Origin: Datnioides undecimradiatus
Taxonomy: Eukaryota > Chordata > Actinopteri > Lobotiformes > Datnioididae
Direction: 5' to 3'
Length of the DNA: 64,000 bases
Assembly (NCBI GenBank): GCA_008933995.1
Contig: WARS01000029.1
Coordinates: forward strand, 16,119,131 to 16,183,130
A program made the translations under genes and the position numbers. Under the pieces are notes generated by a model, which made no database searches, was not told the DNA's origin, and was given only the letters and a program-made list of their open reading frames with translations. Positions 50,950 through 64,000 of this stretch are shown here, in pieces (position 1 is the stretch's first letter; each line of letters starts with the position of its first letter).

Positions 50950-52268
50950 GTGGGTCATCCTGTAGCCCGGTAATATCGCCTGCTCCCTATTGTACCCGTG
51001 GCAGTTTTGAGTTTGATTCAGTTTCCTTAATCAGAAACTACTCTGCCCTCAGGGTGTGATACAAACTTTGTGCAAAAGAGAGAAGGAGAGAAATGGATGG
51101 AGAGGAAGGGAAGAGAAGGAGGGAGATTAAGTTAACAGGACAAATGGGAGTCATATGTATTGTTGGGCTGTGTGGCCAAACAAAACACGTGTTAGGGAAC
51201 TTTGTTAAACAACTGTTCCCCGTCCTTTGGCAGTTCTCTAAAGGTTCTCTGGTATTTCTTTGGCATTGGTCCCCACGCCTCCGAACCTTGTACGATGGCC
51301 AAACAACACAATCCCCCTTTCTAAAACCCACATAGCAGAATCTAACCCGATCAGCACCAGCTCTGTGATCCCACTTTATTATATCGGTGCTATCGCCACA
51401 AGCTTCGTGCCCAAATAGTAACAGCAGCAGTATGTTGTGAGGTAACCGCATAACTATTGTTCCTGTGCCTGTGCTGTATTTCCAAGAAGCATGCAAACAG
51501 GTTTATCTGTAGCATCAGGTCTTAGATTCAGAACAACATTTGAGCAGCTAGAAGCTTCAAAGCCAAAAAAAACCCAAAACAAAATACCTGCTTTCAGCTC
51601 ATATGCATGTGGAGCAGTTAAATGCACTGCTGGGAGGCAGTACAGAACGCAGTCACTAAGTTAAGTGAGCAGATTTGGACCCAAGGTGTCGCTTCATAGG
51701 TCGATTAGGACAGCTGAGTGCTGTGGGCCCCCCGTTTAGCATCACAGATTTTAATTCAAAGACATCACAATACGAGCTCGGTGCCTTCAGTCAATCTGTT
51801 TTCTGAGTTGAGACTACCTAATTGTCGGAGTTAGACATGCCGCAAATGCCCGATCTTATCTCTAATCTAATTACTATAACTCAATCAGGAAGAGTCTACA
51901 CAACTGCTTACATAAAAATCTATTAAAATTCTGAGTTGGAATATAAACATGCACAGCAACAGATCATCTATTGTTAGCAGGTTTCCCTTGATAATGGCTT
52001 GCTTTCAGTAACTAGCTGGGTGGCTAATGGAACTGAGGCGCATATGAGCATAAGTTGTCAAGCTACAAACGTGCTGAAATAGAGTAAGAAATTCAGATAA
52101 TATAAACGTATCTCAGCACTGTGAAGGGGTGTTTACGTCTTCGTCTCACCTGAGTAGTGTTTAATAAAGAAAAAGGGCCATATTTAAAAGCACTCGCACT
52201 CTGTCAAACTCTCTGCCGCTGGAGTGTTTTCATTTCCACTGTAAATTGCATTGGGACTTGAGTGGTAG

Positions 52269-52272
<4 letters not shown>
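50950..52272. other. Non-coding stretch; nothing recognised
   Basis: Short open frames only, and no repeat family recognised. Confidence 0.5.

Positions 52273-52300
<28 letters not shown>
52273..52300. repeat. (TG)n microsatellite, 28 bp
   Basis: An uninterrupted TG run. Confidence 0.95.
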
Positions 52301-52304
<4 letters not shown>

Positions 52305-54548
52305 TGTGTACGTGGTGCATGTCTGGTGAGCAGAAAGGAGTCCTATAGTGAAGCACCCTCTACCAGCCTCTCTCATCTCCCAGTGAGAGGGCAAGGTGCC
52401 ATCAGCAGATGCTCTGATGTGTTTGTAAAGGGGACATGGAGTTAAATGGGATCGGAGGAGAGTCAAACAGTCAAACAGCGTCTTTCTCTATCTATCTCTT
52501 TTTCGCCTCACGGTGTGGTGATAATTCACCGAGGGGTCGCTGCGGTAAGCAGATATATGTCTTTTTGGGTGTGTGTGAGAAAGAGAGAAAGTGGCATGGC
52601 ACCTTTTAAATGTGTTTTTTAGAGCTGGTCTCTGAAGTGAGTCTGGCCACAGTGACAGAGGAGAAGTGAAAAGACTCGGATCTGCTGGATGTCGAATATA
52701 TCTCATTATCAGTGGACACTGTGTACAGTAGATTTCTTTATAAACCCGGGCCGTGATCTGTCTACACACCACTTGTCTGGCAGAGACCAAGTCTCTATGA
52801 GGATGGAAATCAAGCCATTCAAGTGCAGAGACACTGAGGACCTGCTTTGTCCTCTGCTTTATGTTGCTTTAATGTACAGCTGACAGAGAGGAAAGCCAAG
52901 GACGGAGAAGAAGAAAACTCTGTGAGAGGCTGTCCGTGGGAGGTGGTGGCTGTGTCTCTGTTGTATTTGTATTCGTTGTGAAATCCTTTTTTTCTCCCAA
53001 TGTCGTCTTCATTGTGAAAGCAAAAATAATGTCGCTGTTTTTTTTCCAACACAAATGAAGCCCAGGATAAACAGCTTTACTGCCCAACTGTGTCACTAAG
53101 ATGTTGACTCAGCGAGACAAAATAGCGCAGATGCAAAGAAAAGAAAAGATGGCAAGGAGCGGCGGTGACACCCGTAAGAGTCAAAACCATCAAGACTGCA
53201 ATTTGATGATACCTGATCTGAATAGAGTTTTTATTCACCGTCTCACTCTGCAGGTGATTAACACCAAAGCCCTGCGGTATTAACTTAAGAAATGTCAAGA
53301 GAGTGACACTTCTCACTTCACGGGAGATCCTTTTGGTGCACTGATACGCTCAGAGATGGATGACGGATGGCACGCCCATGCCCTCACCCTTGTCATATCA
53401 TTACTTAATCCCCTCGGTAGCAATTACCTCTGAGGGGGAACAAAAAGCTGGTGCCAGGCAACTATTACTGACATGGCAGCTCAATGAACAACACAGCCTG
53501 CTTTTCTGTAAGGCCAATTTGCACAGGAGCCGCAACGAGACCTGGTCTAATGAAGGGAAATGTTTAGATCGGCGGATACAGACCACAGTCACGCAGGCAG
53601 GAGCTGAACATCTCAGCATGAAGTGAGAGCAAAGCACGGGGGCAGTGGGGGTGGAACAGAGAAGCATTGTGGGTCAATGTGGCAAGGATGCATGAATGTG
53701 GTGGAGCAAAGGGGCAGGATGGAGAGACCAAAGAGGGAGAACAATAAAAAGTGTACAGGCGGTGATTAAAAACAGGAGATAGAGCGCACAGAGTGAAGGG
53801 CGCGAGTTAGACCGTCTGAAAGAGCCATTGTGACAGCAATGGATGCGGTTTCATAATGAGAAGGGACAGGGCAAATAGGAGGGCAAAGCTAAAATGTCAG
53901 GGCACAGGGTGCAGGCGATATGCAGGGCTGCGGTGGCAAACTGTGTACAGCGGTGAAGGCATGTGGGGTCGTAGGATGTCTGCACACTCTGCAGGTTGTG
54001 TGCTGGAGTCAGCAGTGATGGAGCAGTCACCCCACCAACACACACATGCTCGCAGTAGCGAGGCCATAATCTGTCTCCAAAACCACAGGACGCTGTTTAG
54101 AAAATACTCAAGAAAATGCTGCTGGGAGCCAGAAGAGCAGACAGACAGATAAATCACAGCAGGTAGACATCCTTTTGGGATATCACACTCCTAATTTGCC
54201 GGCACTCTGGCACAAGGGAGAGGTAAAGACATGAAATTGAGGAACTCACTATGAAAAATGAAGATAGTAATTAAGATAGAAAAATGTTAAAAAGATTGAG
54301 ATAAAGTGTTTCCTTTAAAACAATTACACACCACCTTCCTTCCCGAGTGAAAATGAGGCCCCCAGACTGACAGTGAGAACAAATGAGGCGGTGGGGAAGC
54401 AGTCGGGGTTCGTTTGGGGACGGCACGGATGTTAATCATTTCCACCACTGGTTTACAAGAACCCAGCATGCTTAGTCTGCCAACGCTCCCACACCGTCTA
54501 TTTACCCGTGCTCATCAACATTCTCCTTCTGCTGCATAAAAACATCCT
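52301..54548. other. Non-coding stretch; nothing clearly recognisable
   Basis: A few CpGs cluster near 53110-53170 (gcgagac, ggagcggcggtgac). The DNA at about 53395-53600 is repeat-free and could be conserved non-coding sequence. No exon was recognised. Confidence 0.45.
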
Positions 54549-54571
54549 CACACACACACACACACACACAC
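54549..54571. repeat. (CA)n microsatellite, 23 bp
   Basis: An uninterrupted CA run. Confidence 0.95.
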
Positions 54572-56999
54572 TGTCGAGAGAAACATACACAACATCATTG
54601 GCGCACAGGTATATTTCTCAGAGGAATCACATTCTGTTGGTGACAGCAGACCGGGGCCGCAGGGAGTCCCATAAATGCACTATGTGAGTAAAAAAAATCC
54701 CAGTAAATGACAGAATCTGGGCTTAACGTGTATCAAAGAGAGAGGGCACAAAAAGCAAATGCAGTGACTTATGATAAGGCAGATTTCTTTAAAAAAGAAA
54801 AAAAAAAACCCCAACAACAACCTTCAAATGATCCTGAAATTGGTACGCCCCCTCCTTATTCCCTCGGCCGATAAGATTCACAGCCTTTGTTGCTGCGAGA
54901 AAAAGCAAACAGCCCCAAACTACCTGCAAGATTTTTCTCTCCAGAGTCTCTCTCATGAGCGGAGGATAGGGGAGAGGAAGACATTCACCTCATTCCTGTT
55001 TATCAGCCTGGAGAATCAGTTTTAGTCTTTTTGGTTAATTAACTAAGTGGTGTCTCTAGGCCGTGTCTGTGTGCCGTGAGGTGCCAAACTCCATCAAGCC
55101 ACCCAAGTGTCTCAAGCACTGCAACTTCACAGAGACCGCCTCCAGTCTCAGGATGATAATTGCAAAAGCAACGGGGAAACATGGGGTGGGGGGACACGCA
55201 CACGCCGAAACAATTACAAACATGCAAAGGGGGAACATTACTTTCCCCTTAGCTCTTGTTTTCTCCATCCTCACGCCCACTTGTTTAGCTGTCCTCTCAA
55301 TTCTTCAGTGGTTTATTCTAATTTAATGGTGGTTTTCAAGGATCCCTCCTTGTCTGCCTTTTTCATTTTTCTCCTTTCTTCATCTCATGGCCTGTCCTCT
55401 CAAGAGTTCTGCTATATCCCTGCCTTGGCCATGAAGAGCAGCAACAACCTCCCTCCAAACTCCAGCAATCTTTCTCATTTATTCTAGCTTATTCTCCTTC
55501 TCCACCTCATGCTGTTCTCTCTGCTGCTCCAAATTCTTCAATTTGCCCTGCTGGGCCTTGGCAAGAGGCGAGCGCAGGCTTCCTCCAACCAAACTTCGAT
55601 TGGCCCACTTCAAGCTCTCACTCTAGAGTCCTTTTCTTTCCTTTCCTGGCATGTACCAAGTTGCATTCTTCCAAAGGCACTTATGTGGCAATGGAAATCA
55701 TTTTGGAAGTGACCCAGGCTCGTCTCCTTTTTGTGCCCCAGCTGACGCCCACAGAGAGAAGCAAGCAGACACGAGCAGAGGAGAAACTTGTAGTATGGCC
55801 TTGGGACAAACTCTGGGTCAGCTGGACAGTGGGATAGAAAAGCCTACAGAAACATAAACTCATACAAACACACACTCACACACACAGACACACACTCACA
55901 GAGACAAACACTGTGCTTTGTTTCTTCTGAAAGCACCACTCTGCTCAGCTTGGTACAAAGGTCCCTGTGGAGAGACGCACAGCCTCTCTGGCTGAGCTCG
56001 TCGTCTTCTAGTTGAACTCACACACTGTGGTAAGTGAGGGCCATTACCCCTCATTCACTGTCACTGACCTGAGACTCACCTGCTCCACTGATTCTACTGA
56101 CACAATGTGGATAATTGTTTCTGATAGCCGGGGGCTTCAGTCAGGACGATGGCTGGAGGACAGAGGGCAGTGATACAATGACATAAGAGAAAGGACTCCA
56201 GCCAGTGTGCACGTCTGGCGCATATTCTTACCTTGCTTTCACACCAACAAAGTCTCACAGCACTTCATGAAATAGGCTCAAAATTCAGTCTTTTTTCCAG
56301 CACCACATAATAACTAATGTTTTTCAGGTGGAAATATATTTATCATGCCTGCGACACATTCGCTGTCGTTCTCAAGTTAATAATAATTGGCTTAAATGTG
56401 CATCATCTGGTCGGACTTTTAAAATACAAACTTGTTGAGAAACATTTCAGAAAATATGTAATAGATAGTTTAGGGACCAAAACACGCTCCTTGTCTCCCT
56501 TGATACTATAATGTTTCCATGATAACACATTAATATGCCACCACCACCACATAAAACTGGTGATGAGAGGCTGAGGTCGTTTCACGTACACCAAACGCAC
56601 ACACGTAACACTACAAACAGGCAGGCCATTCATTTCGATGCATCTGTCCTGAGCCAGAGAAGAGATGAGACAAACCACTTTGAAAAGAAAAACGTGTGAC
56701 AGCAGAGATGACGGTCATATGATACATATCCTCCCCAAAAGCCAATCATCTGCTTTATAAAAGCCAAACCAGGAAGATTCAGGGTGGTCAAAGCCTGATC
56801 TGAATTTATATAGATCTCTGTTGTCCAGTCAAAGCTTCAGTCTGAATTTCACAGAGTGACACACACCATTACATTAGATTATCTGGGTCTACCTCTAGTT
56901 TGAGAAAACTGATTAAAGGCACGATTAACCTGTGGCTATTATTATCAAAAATGTCTTCATTTACTCATTCATTTCTGTAGTTTTCCTTTATTTTGTTAG
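54572..56999. other. Non-coding stretch; nothing recognised
   Basis: It includes an A-rich tract at 54791-54815 and CA-rich DNA at about 55865-55905. A minus-strand donor-like site (CAAG then GTAAGAATATG) lies at about 56232. It could end a leader exon, but no matching acceptor was convincing. Confidence 0.45.
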
Positions 57000-57105
57000 T
57001 GGGCTGGAGGGTCTCTTGTTTGTTTGTGCAAGTGTGAAGTTGACTCCTTACAATTTGAACTCTTGCTGGGTCCACGCACTATAAATAAAGATTGACTGAA
57101 TTAAG
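57000..57105 (+). mobile_element. Possible 3' tail of a truncated LINE or SINE
   Basis: The text cgcactataaataaagattgactgaatt resembles the 'TATAAATAAAG-TTGATTGA' tail of fish L2-type retroposons. Only the tail-like part is visible; the 5' limit and any target duplication are not. Confidence 0.25.
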
Positions 57106-58808
57106 CAGATGGGATCTCTGTTCTATATTAAGCCTACAGTACATATCTAATAGTGGGAGGTTGCAGTGGTCTATATTAAGGAGCCCACTGATTAAAAATA
57201 CACCAGGACACAGTAACAGTCAGGCCCAGAACAATTTCCAGTTTGCTATTCTGAGGCGAGCTAATGGGAGCGCACTTTTCTGAAATAACAGACTGTTTAT
57301 GTTGCGTTCCAGTTGTAATCAAACAAATACTGGCTGTAGTCGGGACAGTGTGAAGGCTCCGAGGAGTTTGTGATTTCCTTTCTCTCTGAAGTCTGCCTGC
57401 ATTTTAAACGTTCTCTGCACAACAACTAATTATCACAAAAATGGCTTTTACATTAGGCGTTATTACTTTTTTCACCCATTCAGGGACACCACTCAGCGCA
57501 CTGAGACCAAGACAGTCATTTCCTAGTTAACACATATTTTCTAGTTTTCTTTCCTCAGCTCGACTTTCTAGTGAGCTGTTCTGTGCATCACCATGAGCTC
57601 CCTGAAATAATAAACACAAGTAGAAATATTACATGCTTTAAAAACAACTTTCTACAGGAACGCTGCTGTATTTTCAACAAAATACTTCTACATAAAAGTT
57701 GGATCTACAGTATATAAAGGTTCTTTTCTGCAGCACATGTTACATAAAGCTCCATTTCAACAGTAAATCTAGAAAGGTTAATTAAGTGCATGAGCAAAAC
57801 CATCAGCAACATGAAGTTAACTTTAACCTCGGGGCAATCTCTCTTCGGTAAGCATGGAAACAATACCGCAGGGTGAGGAAACAACACTCACACAACACAC
57901 ACACACTCCCTCAAACACAAAATCACCATCTACATAAGATGAAAATCCATTTCTGACAGAGAATGAGATGTCAAAGGTCTGTGCGCAGCCGTCAGAATGA
58001 TCTAAGACACAAATGACTCAATGCGAGTGGGCATTCTGATTTTTCACACTTGCGCGCCAGTAAACACTTTGGTCTGTTGGCTCACGACGGTGGCCCACTC
58101 TCTCCAAGTGCATAATCAGTCACATTAATGAGAATGGTAATGTGATGCAGAAGAATTAGTCCAGGTCCTCGGGGTTGAGTCTCAGGAGGCCTTTGGAGAA
58201 ACTGACTGCCTTGGCCGTTGACTCGCTGAGCCTTAAAAATAAGCAACCCCACTCTGAGCTTTCCTGAGCTAGGCTACCGAGACGCCTGACAACAATAACA
58301 AAATGTCCTGACATACATACACAGACTAAATAACACTACTTGCCTCTGAAAATGCTATGACGAAATCAATATTGCCCTGCTGTTAATAGTGCTGATGCAA
58401 GCTGTTGCAGAGGGGGAAGACTGAAGAACAGCTCTGTTACAAACACACATAGAGTACGTTTCCATGAGGCCAGAGTTGTGTTTATGAACAAAAGCTCAGG
58501 CTATTTCTATAACCAGTCTCCCTTGTGACGTCTGCGTCCCCTGGCATTTAAAATGAAGGAGAACTAGTTCACCAAAATACAGCGCTGGCTCCGGGAGAGC
58601 TCTCTGCTTCAAGATTTATCACTACATCCACTTACACAGACACTCCTAAGCCTCACTAAATATCAACTCCTTGGTGAAAACATCAGTGGTTGTTAGCTAA
58701 GCTGCCTTTACGGCTGGCCGTGGGTACACAAGTGCTTGTGTTGAAACGTGTGCGTGTGTTTGTGAGTCTTTGTTTCTTTATTCAGTCTGACTGGTGCCTC
58801 ATTCTCTG

Positions 58809-58814
<6 letters not shown>
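57106..58814. other. Non-coding stretch; nothing recognised
   Basis: No repeat family or exon was recognised. Confidence 0.5.

Positions 58815-58847
<33 letters not shown>
58815..58847. repeat. (TC)n microsatellite, 33 bp
   Basis: A TC run preceded by two degenerate TCTG units. Confidence 0.95.
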
Positions 58848-58848
<1 letters not shown>

Positions 58849-59439
58849 TCTCTCCAGGCTCTTCATTAGTTTGTGCACGGATACTAATGAGTGATACCTA
58901 AAACTTGCCAGAGGCTCAGCTTTACCCCCTCTACCCAGCCCAGGGTGGCCCGCAGTGAGCATCACCTCTTAGCTTCTGTTTTTGGGGTTGGCTCGCTGCC
59001 TGGTGTAGCTGGTGGTGCTAAGGTGCATTAATGAGCCACTGAGCCAGGATCCGTGAATGTGTGTGTTTGTGTGAGTTTGTGTGCGTGTTTTGTGCATGTG
59101 TGTGTGATGAAAGACGAGTCCTCCGGCTGCCACTGCACACTCCTCACTCCCCTCCTCCTGTATGCACTATCCAGGAATCTATTCATTTCAATCAGGTGAG
59201 TATCCCGGCAAGAGTACTTGATTGCTGGCAGAGAGGCCTCCTCCGCAAACACACACACATTCAGGCACATTTCAGGCACATGAACGCACATACACGTTCC
59301 ACTCATTTCCCTATCTGTTCTGTTTCACACTTTTACATTTGTAATCCTCGCTCATTTGTAATTTTGCTTCTGCATGTTAGCCTCAAGAGAGAGAAACTCA
59401 TTTCAGGAGTGAAAAGGGATTATCAGATGCAAACTAACA

Positions 59440-59449
59440 CCCCCCCCCC

Positions 59450-59487
<38 letters not shown>
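59440..59487. repeat. C13 run followed by (AC)n
   Basis: Thirteen C residues at 59440-59452 pass directly into an AC array ending at about 59487. Confidence 0.93.
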
Positions 59488-59488
<1 letters not shown>

Positions 59489-59814
59489 CCAGACAAAGAT
59501 ATTGATGTAGACTTTTCAGGGGAACAAAAAGAGTCTCAAAGCCTGCTTCAGCCTGGATGGCAACTCTCAAGGAAGAAGCAAGTCAACTGCCACACTGGCA
59601 ATTACTTCTTATCAGCACCGGGGAACCAACTTGACAATGGCAGAAGAAATGCTGAGCTGATGGGCCGTAAAACACAAGGAGAAATGACTGCAGAGAGCAT
59701 AATCAGCTTCCCTTCTTTCCTTTTTGTGAATTCTGTAAGAGACTAAGTGACAAATATATAAATAAGAAGTGAGGTGTCCATGGAGGGTCTAGCGAGGCAG
59801 ACATTAGGTGTCTA

Positions 59815-59836
59815 TGTGTGTGTGTGTGTGTGTGTG
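59815..59836. repeat. (TG)n microsatellite, 22 bp
   Basis: An uninterrupted TG run. Confidence 0.95.
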
Positions 59837-60071
59837 CACATGTCATATCAGGAGCGAGAAGCATGCTAGCTGTTACAACCGAGGAATGTTATTATATTAA
59901 TGAAGGCTCCTCACAGCAGCTTCGTCTTCTCTTCTGTGGACTGACTCAGACCTGCCAGACAAATGATCCCCATCACATTTTCACTGGCTTCATTGTATTA
60001 ATGCCAAACCTGGCAGAAGGCACTGTTATATTCACCTGACCACCTAGCTTCACACACACAGGCAGGGGCAT

Positions 60072-60090
60072 GCACACACGCGCACGCGCG

Positions 60091-60134
<44 letters not shown>
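60072..60134. repeat. Long alternating CA/CG tract, about 63 bp
   Basis: Alternating purine-pyrimidine sequence: CGCG-rich at the left (60079-60094) and pure CA to the right. It is a strong Z-DNA candidate. The open frames in both directions here are CVCV/THTH products of the repeat. Confidence 0.95.
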
Positions 60135-60135
<1 letters not shown>

Positions 60136-63100
60136 GTTGACACACAAAATCCTGCCCGCTTGACGACCAAACAAGCAGAGGAAACCATGGAGACACGGGG
60201 AAGACGGAAGAGACGGAAGATGAAGATGTTTGGAGCCAGCTGGTTTAAGCCTGCAAGACAGTAAATTAACCATCTGATTAAGATTTGAAAAGCGCCAAAG
60301 GAAATGAACATAATGCATCCAATTAACAGAAGAGACAGCAATAAATACTGAGCTTCAAGCAGTCACTATCTCTGTCTTGAAAGAAGCTCCAGTGAGCGTT
60401 TATGTTATTGTCATGTATTTGCCACTTTAGCATCATTTGCCCGTTTTAGCTGTGATCCACCTTGCTGCATTTGCCAACCTTTAATGTTGAAAAGGAGACG
60501 AGAGGCAGTAAGAAAGGTTGACGAAGACACAGACAGAGTAATTGGTTGAGATGTCTTTAGAGCCTTATCTTATGAAAGAGGACAGAAATCTGAACTACAG
60601 AGCAAACAGCCACTGAGGTTTTCCCTCCATTAGAGCGTAAGCTTGGAGCTGTCCTCCTATTACTGCCCTGCAGAGCATCAAAGCTACTTTGTTGTGGCTC
60701 TTAATGGCGCTGATGACAGCAGAGAGGATCTCTATGCCAGGTGAAGCAGCCTGAGCCAAAAAAGAGAGAGTAAAAAAAAAATAAAAATAAAAATAATAAA
60801 GACTGCCCACCAGAGAGTAGCGGCGATGTCCGGCAGGCAAGCGATAAAAAAAAAAACTCACTTAAGAATAACTGCCATCCTTTTGGCAGGAACAGTGCTC
60901 ACCAGTGTTTCTGTAACTAAGCACTCAACTCGCCCCCTCAGGGTAGCACAATTAAAAACACGCACACCAAGAGTCATCAATAACGTAAAAATTGAGGAGA
61001 AAAAAAATTCCTCCATTGCTAGTTAGAAGCACGCTGGGAAGGCAGGAGGCAGATCTGAAAGCTTAGTCATTGGCCGCATGTTTCTATGATGATTCAGGTT
61101 ATTTTGGCCAACACTTCTGTTTACTTGCTCTTATGGCAACAATGTAACAACACTTTTACTGCTGTTCTATTCCAACGTGAAAGCAAGTGGAGAAGCGGGC
61201 AATGCTTTTCCCCTCGTCACAGCACCCTTAATGTTTCATGGTACATGACATATCTCAGGCCGGCTGCAAGAGACTGGCTCTCAGGCATTTTTCTGTCTTT
61301 GTTTATTACTTCAGTTTAGACTCTGGGATCGAGTTTCCCTGTACCGCTGCGTGGTTGATTTTTGAAATGAAACAGACAGAACAAGCGAGGCTATTTATAT
61401 GGAGCAAGCGGATAATTGTTGAAAAGGTTAGAGCAGCCACAGCAGGTAACAAGTGAGCTGCATGTTGATTCGCACAACAGGATGTCAAGGCAGAGCGGCG
61501 ATGATGTCGCCAGGTGAGGACAATGTCAAAAGAGCAGTTGCCACAACACTCCAGGGAGGGAGAGTCAAAGAGGGCTCAAAATAAATACACTGTGAACCCA
61601 GAAACAAGCAAACTAGAACCAACACTTTAACATTTTGGCATGATTTAAAGGCCAACACGCAGACAGTTTAAGCCCACAAGGTGCCACAGCTCCTCACACT
61701 ATATTTAGAAGAGCAGTCAAAACACAAATACAGCAAAGATACATAATAACAGCAACAAACAATGTTTCCGTTTACCATGCACCAGACAAACCGTACAGTA
61801 ACATCCTATAATTGGGATAAAACAACTGAGCGCTCAAATGTCAAGGAGGAGGATTACAGAAATGTTTGAAGCATTGTCACATCAAACGCACACCAGCATA
61901 AACTGGGAAAGGGAAACTTTTTAAAATAGTTTCTGTGTTTATTTAGACTGTCTGTACACACAGAACTTCCCACATTGGCAGAGACACACTCACATACTCA
62001 GACAAACACGCAGGATGCACCTACATCAGCGTTGGCCAGCAGTACAGAGCATACGAACAACAAATGGAGCAGATATTATTCAACAGAGGAGTGTTGTGGT
62101 TGTCGTAACAGACGAGTTTAAAATAATGTCAGTTAAATGAACATGTCGCTGGCATAAATAAAACACAATCCAACAGTCGGGGCGGTGAGTATTTTGATTA
62201 TTTAGATCCCCATTCACTCACTCACAAATTCACCCATTTGCTCACTGAACTGATTCACTCAAACATTCATGGCCTTCAACATTTCCTTCTCCCCCAGCCT
62301 CGCTGCTGCCTCCCTCACTCAGCAACCAGAGCAAACCAAGCTAGTCAAGCTCAGAGACCTAAAGGACCATGTTTCATTTGATGACAGAGGCTGATAAATG
62401 TCTGACAGACTGCCAAACCCCAAGATGTGCTACATGAGTCAAGCACAAACACTCCTCCGTCGCACAGATATGCGTTTGCACACGTATCCATCACAGCCCC
62501 GTGGGAGGTGTGTGAGTATGTGTGTACGTGTGTGTCCGTGTACACTGTATGTGTGGCGCGTTAGTCCGAGCAAGACAAGCCTTGAAAGTGTCCATCTCAG
62601 TGGCGCCATGAGATGATGGAGGTGGCAAAGCTGAGGCTCCGGGGCTTGATGATGAGGTAGGAGGATGTGGAATAGTTCTCGTGTTTAGAGCAAATCAAGT
62701 CGCTGAGAATGGGACCGTGAACATACAGCAAAAGGATCTACTGACTGGATATCACATCTACACAATCACACACACAAAAAAAACACCCTTTCCTGTCTCT
62801 TGCCGTCTCCTTCCCACAGAAATGAACATGTGAGTGAACAAGCGAATGAAAGCAAAGGGTGAAGCCTGGCCTGAGCTTTGAATGTCACAGTCAGTCATTG
62901 CAGCCTCCCTCTTAGCGATGCAGACAGAGAGCCATTCTGATTGCCCCACCAGTCAAGCCAAGGGGTGAAAAACATTTACATGCAAATACGAATGACCCAC
63001 TAGCTACTGTGAGCACGCTAGCTATGGTATTCTGAATGCACAGCAACCACAGAAAATCCAGCACAGAGGACTTGCCAATCAACAGCTCTATTGTAACAGC

Positions 63101-64000
63101 ACACTGGCTTTAGAAGTAGCTGTTATGTGTGTAGGATATCAATTATTTTTGCTTTTGTGGCTTATTGGTTTGTGGCTGCTATTGTTACCACTCCGTGTAT
63201 GAAGCCAAATTAATGTTAATGAATTCAGACCAGACACATAATGTACTGCATTAACAGATTTGCTGTGGAGGAGCTTAAATCCTTTCTATCATTCCCACAT
63301 AACTCCTCAGTATACAGACCGTCCTCACAGAATCCACTCATCTCTGACAGCAGCGCTAATACCATGTAATCAACCATCCACTTTCAATTTGAACAATTGA
63401 ACAATTATAATCCATAACCCGTCGTAACGAACATGCCTCTCTGTCATACTGAAGTGGTGAGTATCAGGGGACAGATTGCTGGTGGACTGGCTGGGTTTCC
63501 AGGGGTCCTGGACAAGGGGAGACCCTGGCTCTCTTACTGGCTGTCACCCACGGCTGGGATACTTGGATCGGGAACCCGCCTGCTGTCACCAGACCTGTTG
63601 CCTCCATATGGGTGCTGGGTTCGGTTCTGTGATTCTCCACCCTCGTCCTCTTCCTCCTCCACTCCTTATTTCATCTCGTCACCTTCTCATCCCATCGTAA
63701 GCAGATCAAACGTCACCTTCCCTTCATCCCTTCGCTACGTCTTCACAAAGTCCAAATCACCACTTTTTTGTTCTTTAACCTTGACATTCAGCTTTTAGCT
63801 CCATGTAACACTTTCATCTCATCTCTCACTCATTGGCTCCAGTTTTCTTGGCTAAAATCCCCTTTGAGTGTGTATGTGAGTGCATGCACACATGCTTAGG
63901 AGATGAGCAGACGCACTGCACAGCAAGACCCCTTTGATTCGGCACAGCAGAGACCCACAGTGAGGCTGTACATTAATTGGTGCTTCTGAGCCGTTAATTT
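60135..64000. other. Non-coding stretch to the window edge; nothing recognised
   Basis: It includes an A-rich tract at about 60771-60800 and degenerate TCAC repeats at about 62215-62265. The 121-codon plus-strand frame at 63433-63798 becomes Ser-rich low complexity after its first half and has no recognisable domain. Confidence 0.45.

Noticed and set aside
59973-60341. Open frames rich in CVCVCV or THTHTH (also at 49047-49565 and 25651-26094)
   Set aside because: Products of CA/TG microsatellites, not genes.
63433-63798. 121-codon plus-strand open frame with Gly/Pro-containing start
   Set aside because: Checked for collagen-like Gly-X-Y periodicity and found none; the rest is Ser-rich low complexity.
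1-64000. Bacterial-type systems (operons, CRISPR, IS elements, riboswitches), tRNA and rRNA genes
   Set aside because: None seen. The spliced exons, microsatellites and repeat types show vertebrate nuclear DNA.

Overview
The window is vertebrate nuclear DNA, most likely from a ray-finned (teleost) fish. It is almost entirely intronic or intergenic. Coding sequence appears only as short exons with GT/AG splice sites, dinucleotide microsatellites are very dense, and the interspersed repeats are types common in fish: a foldback MITE, a TA-flanked MITE and an L2-like LINE relic. There is nothing bacterial here: no operons, CRISPR array or IS element, and no tRNA or rRNA gene was recognised.

The one gene I can identify confidently is a class 6 semaphorin on the minus strand, represented by its first four coding exons. 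In transcript order these are 15379-15271 (start codon, signal peptide), 13907-13793, 7676-7616 and 7471-7409. The splice phases agree at every junction (1, 2, 0, 0). Together the exons encode the N-terminal 116 residues: a signal peptide, the FPEEP-type mature N-terminus and the first strands of the sema domain, up to the ICRMKGKHE segment. The remaining exons lie beyond the left edge. The start exon has its own 3' splice site 19 nt upstream of the ATG, so the 5' UTR begins in at least one more exon to the right, and much of the remaining 48.6 kb may be 5' leader intron and regulatory DNA.

Layout: 1-7408 is the intron after the fourth coding exon and is rich in (TG/CA)n. 7409-15398 is the exon cluster. 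15399-64000 has no recognised gene. It holds a TA-flanked MITE (16.9-17.3 kb), an L2-like LINE relic (21.2-22.8 kb), a foldback MITE (39.0-39.4 kb), many microsatellites, two comparatively CpG-rich stretches (35.45-35.85 and 48.65-50.1 kb) that could be promoter or first-exon regions, and one unexplained plus-strand open frame with splice-like borders (about 50.64-50.95 kb).

No new multi-gene system was seen. The observations most worth following up are the location of the semaphorin promoter and 5' exons, the orphan open frame at 50.7 kb, a 16-bp motif shared by two regions 24 kb apart, and two perfect inverted repeats.
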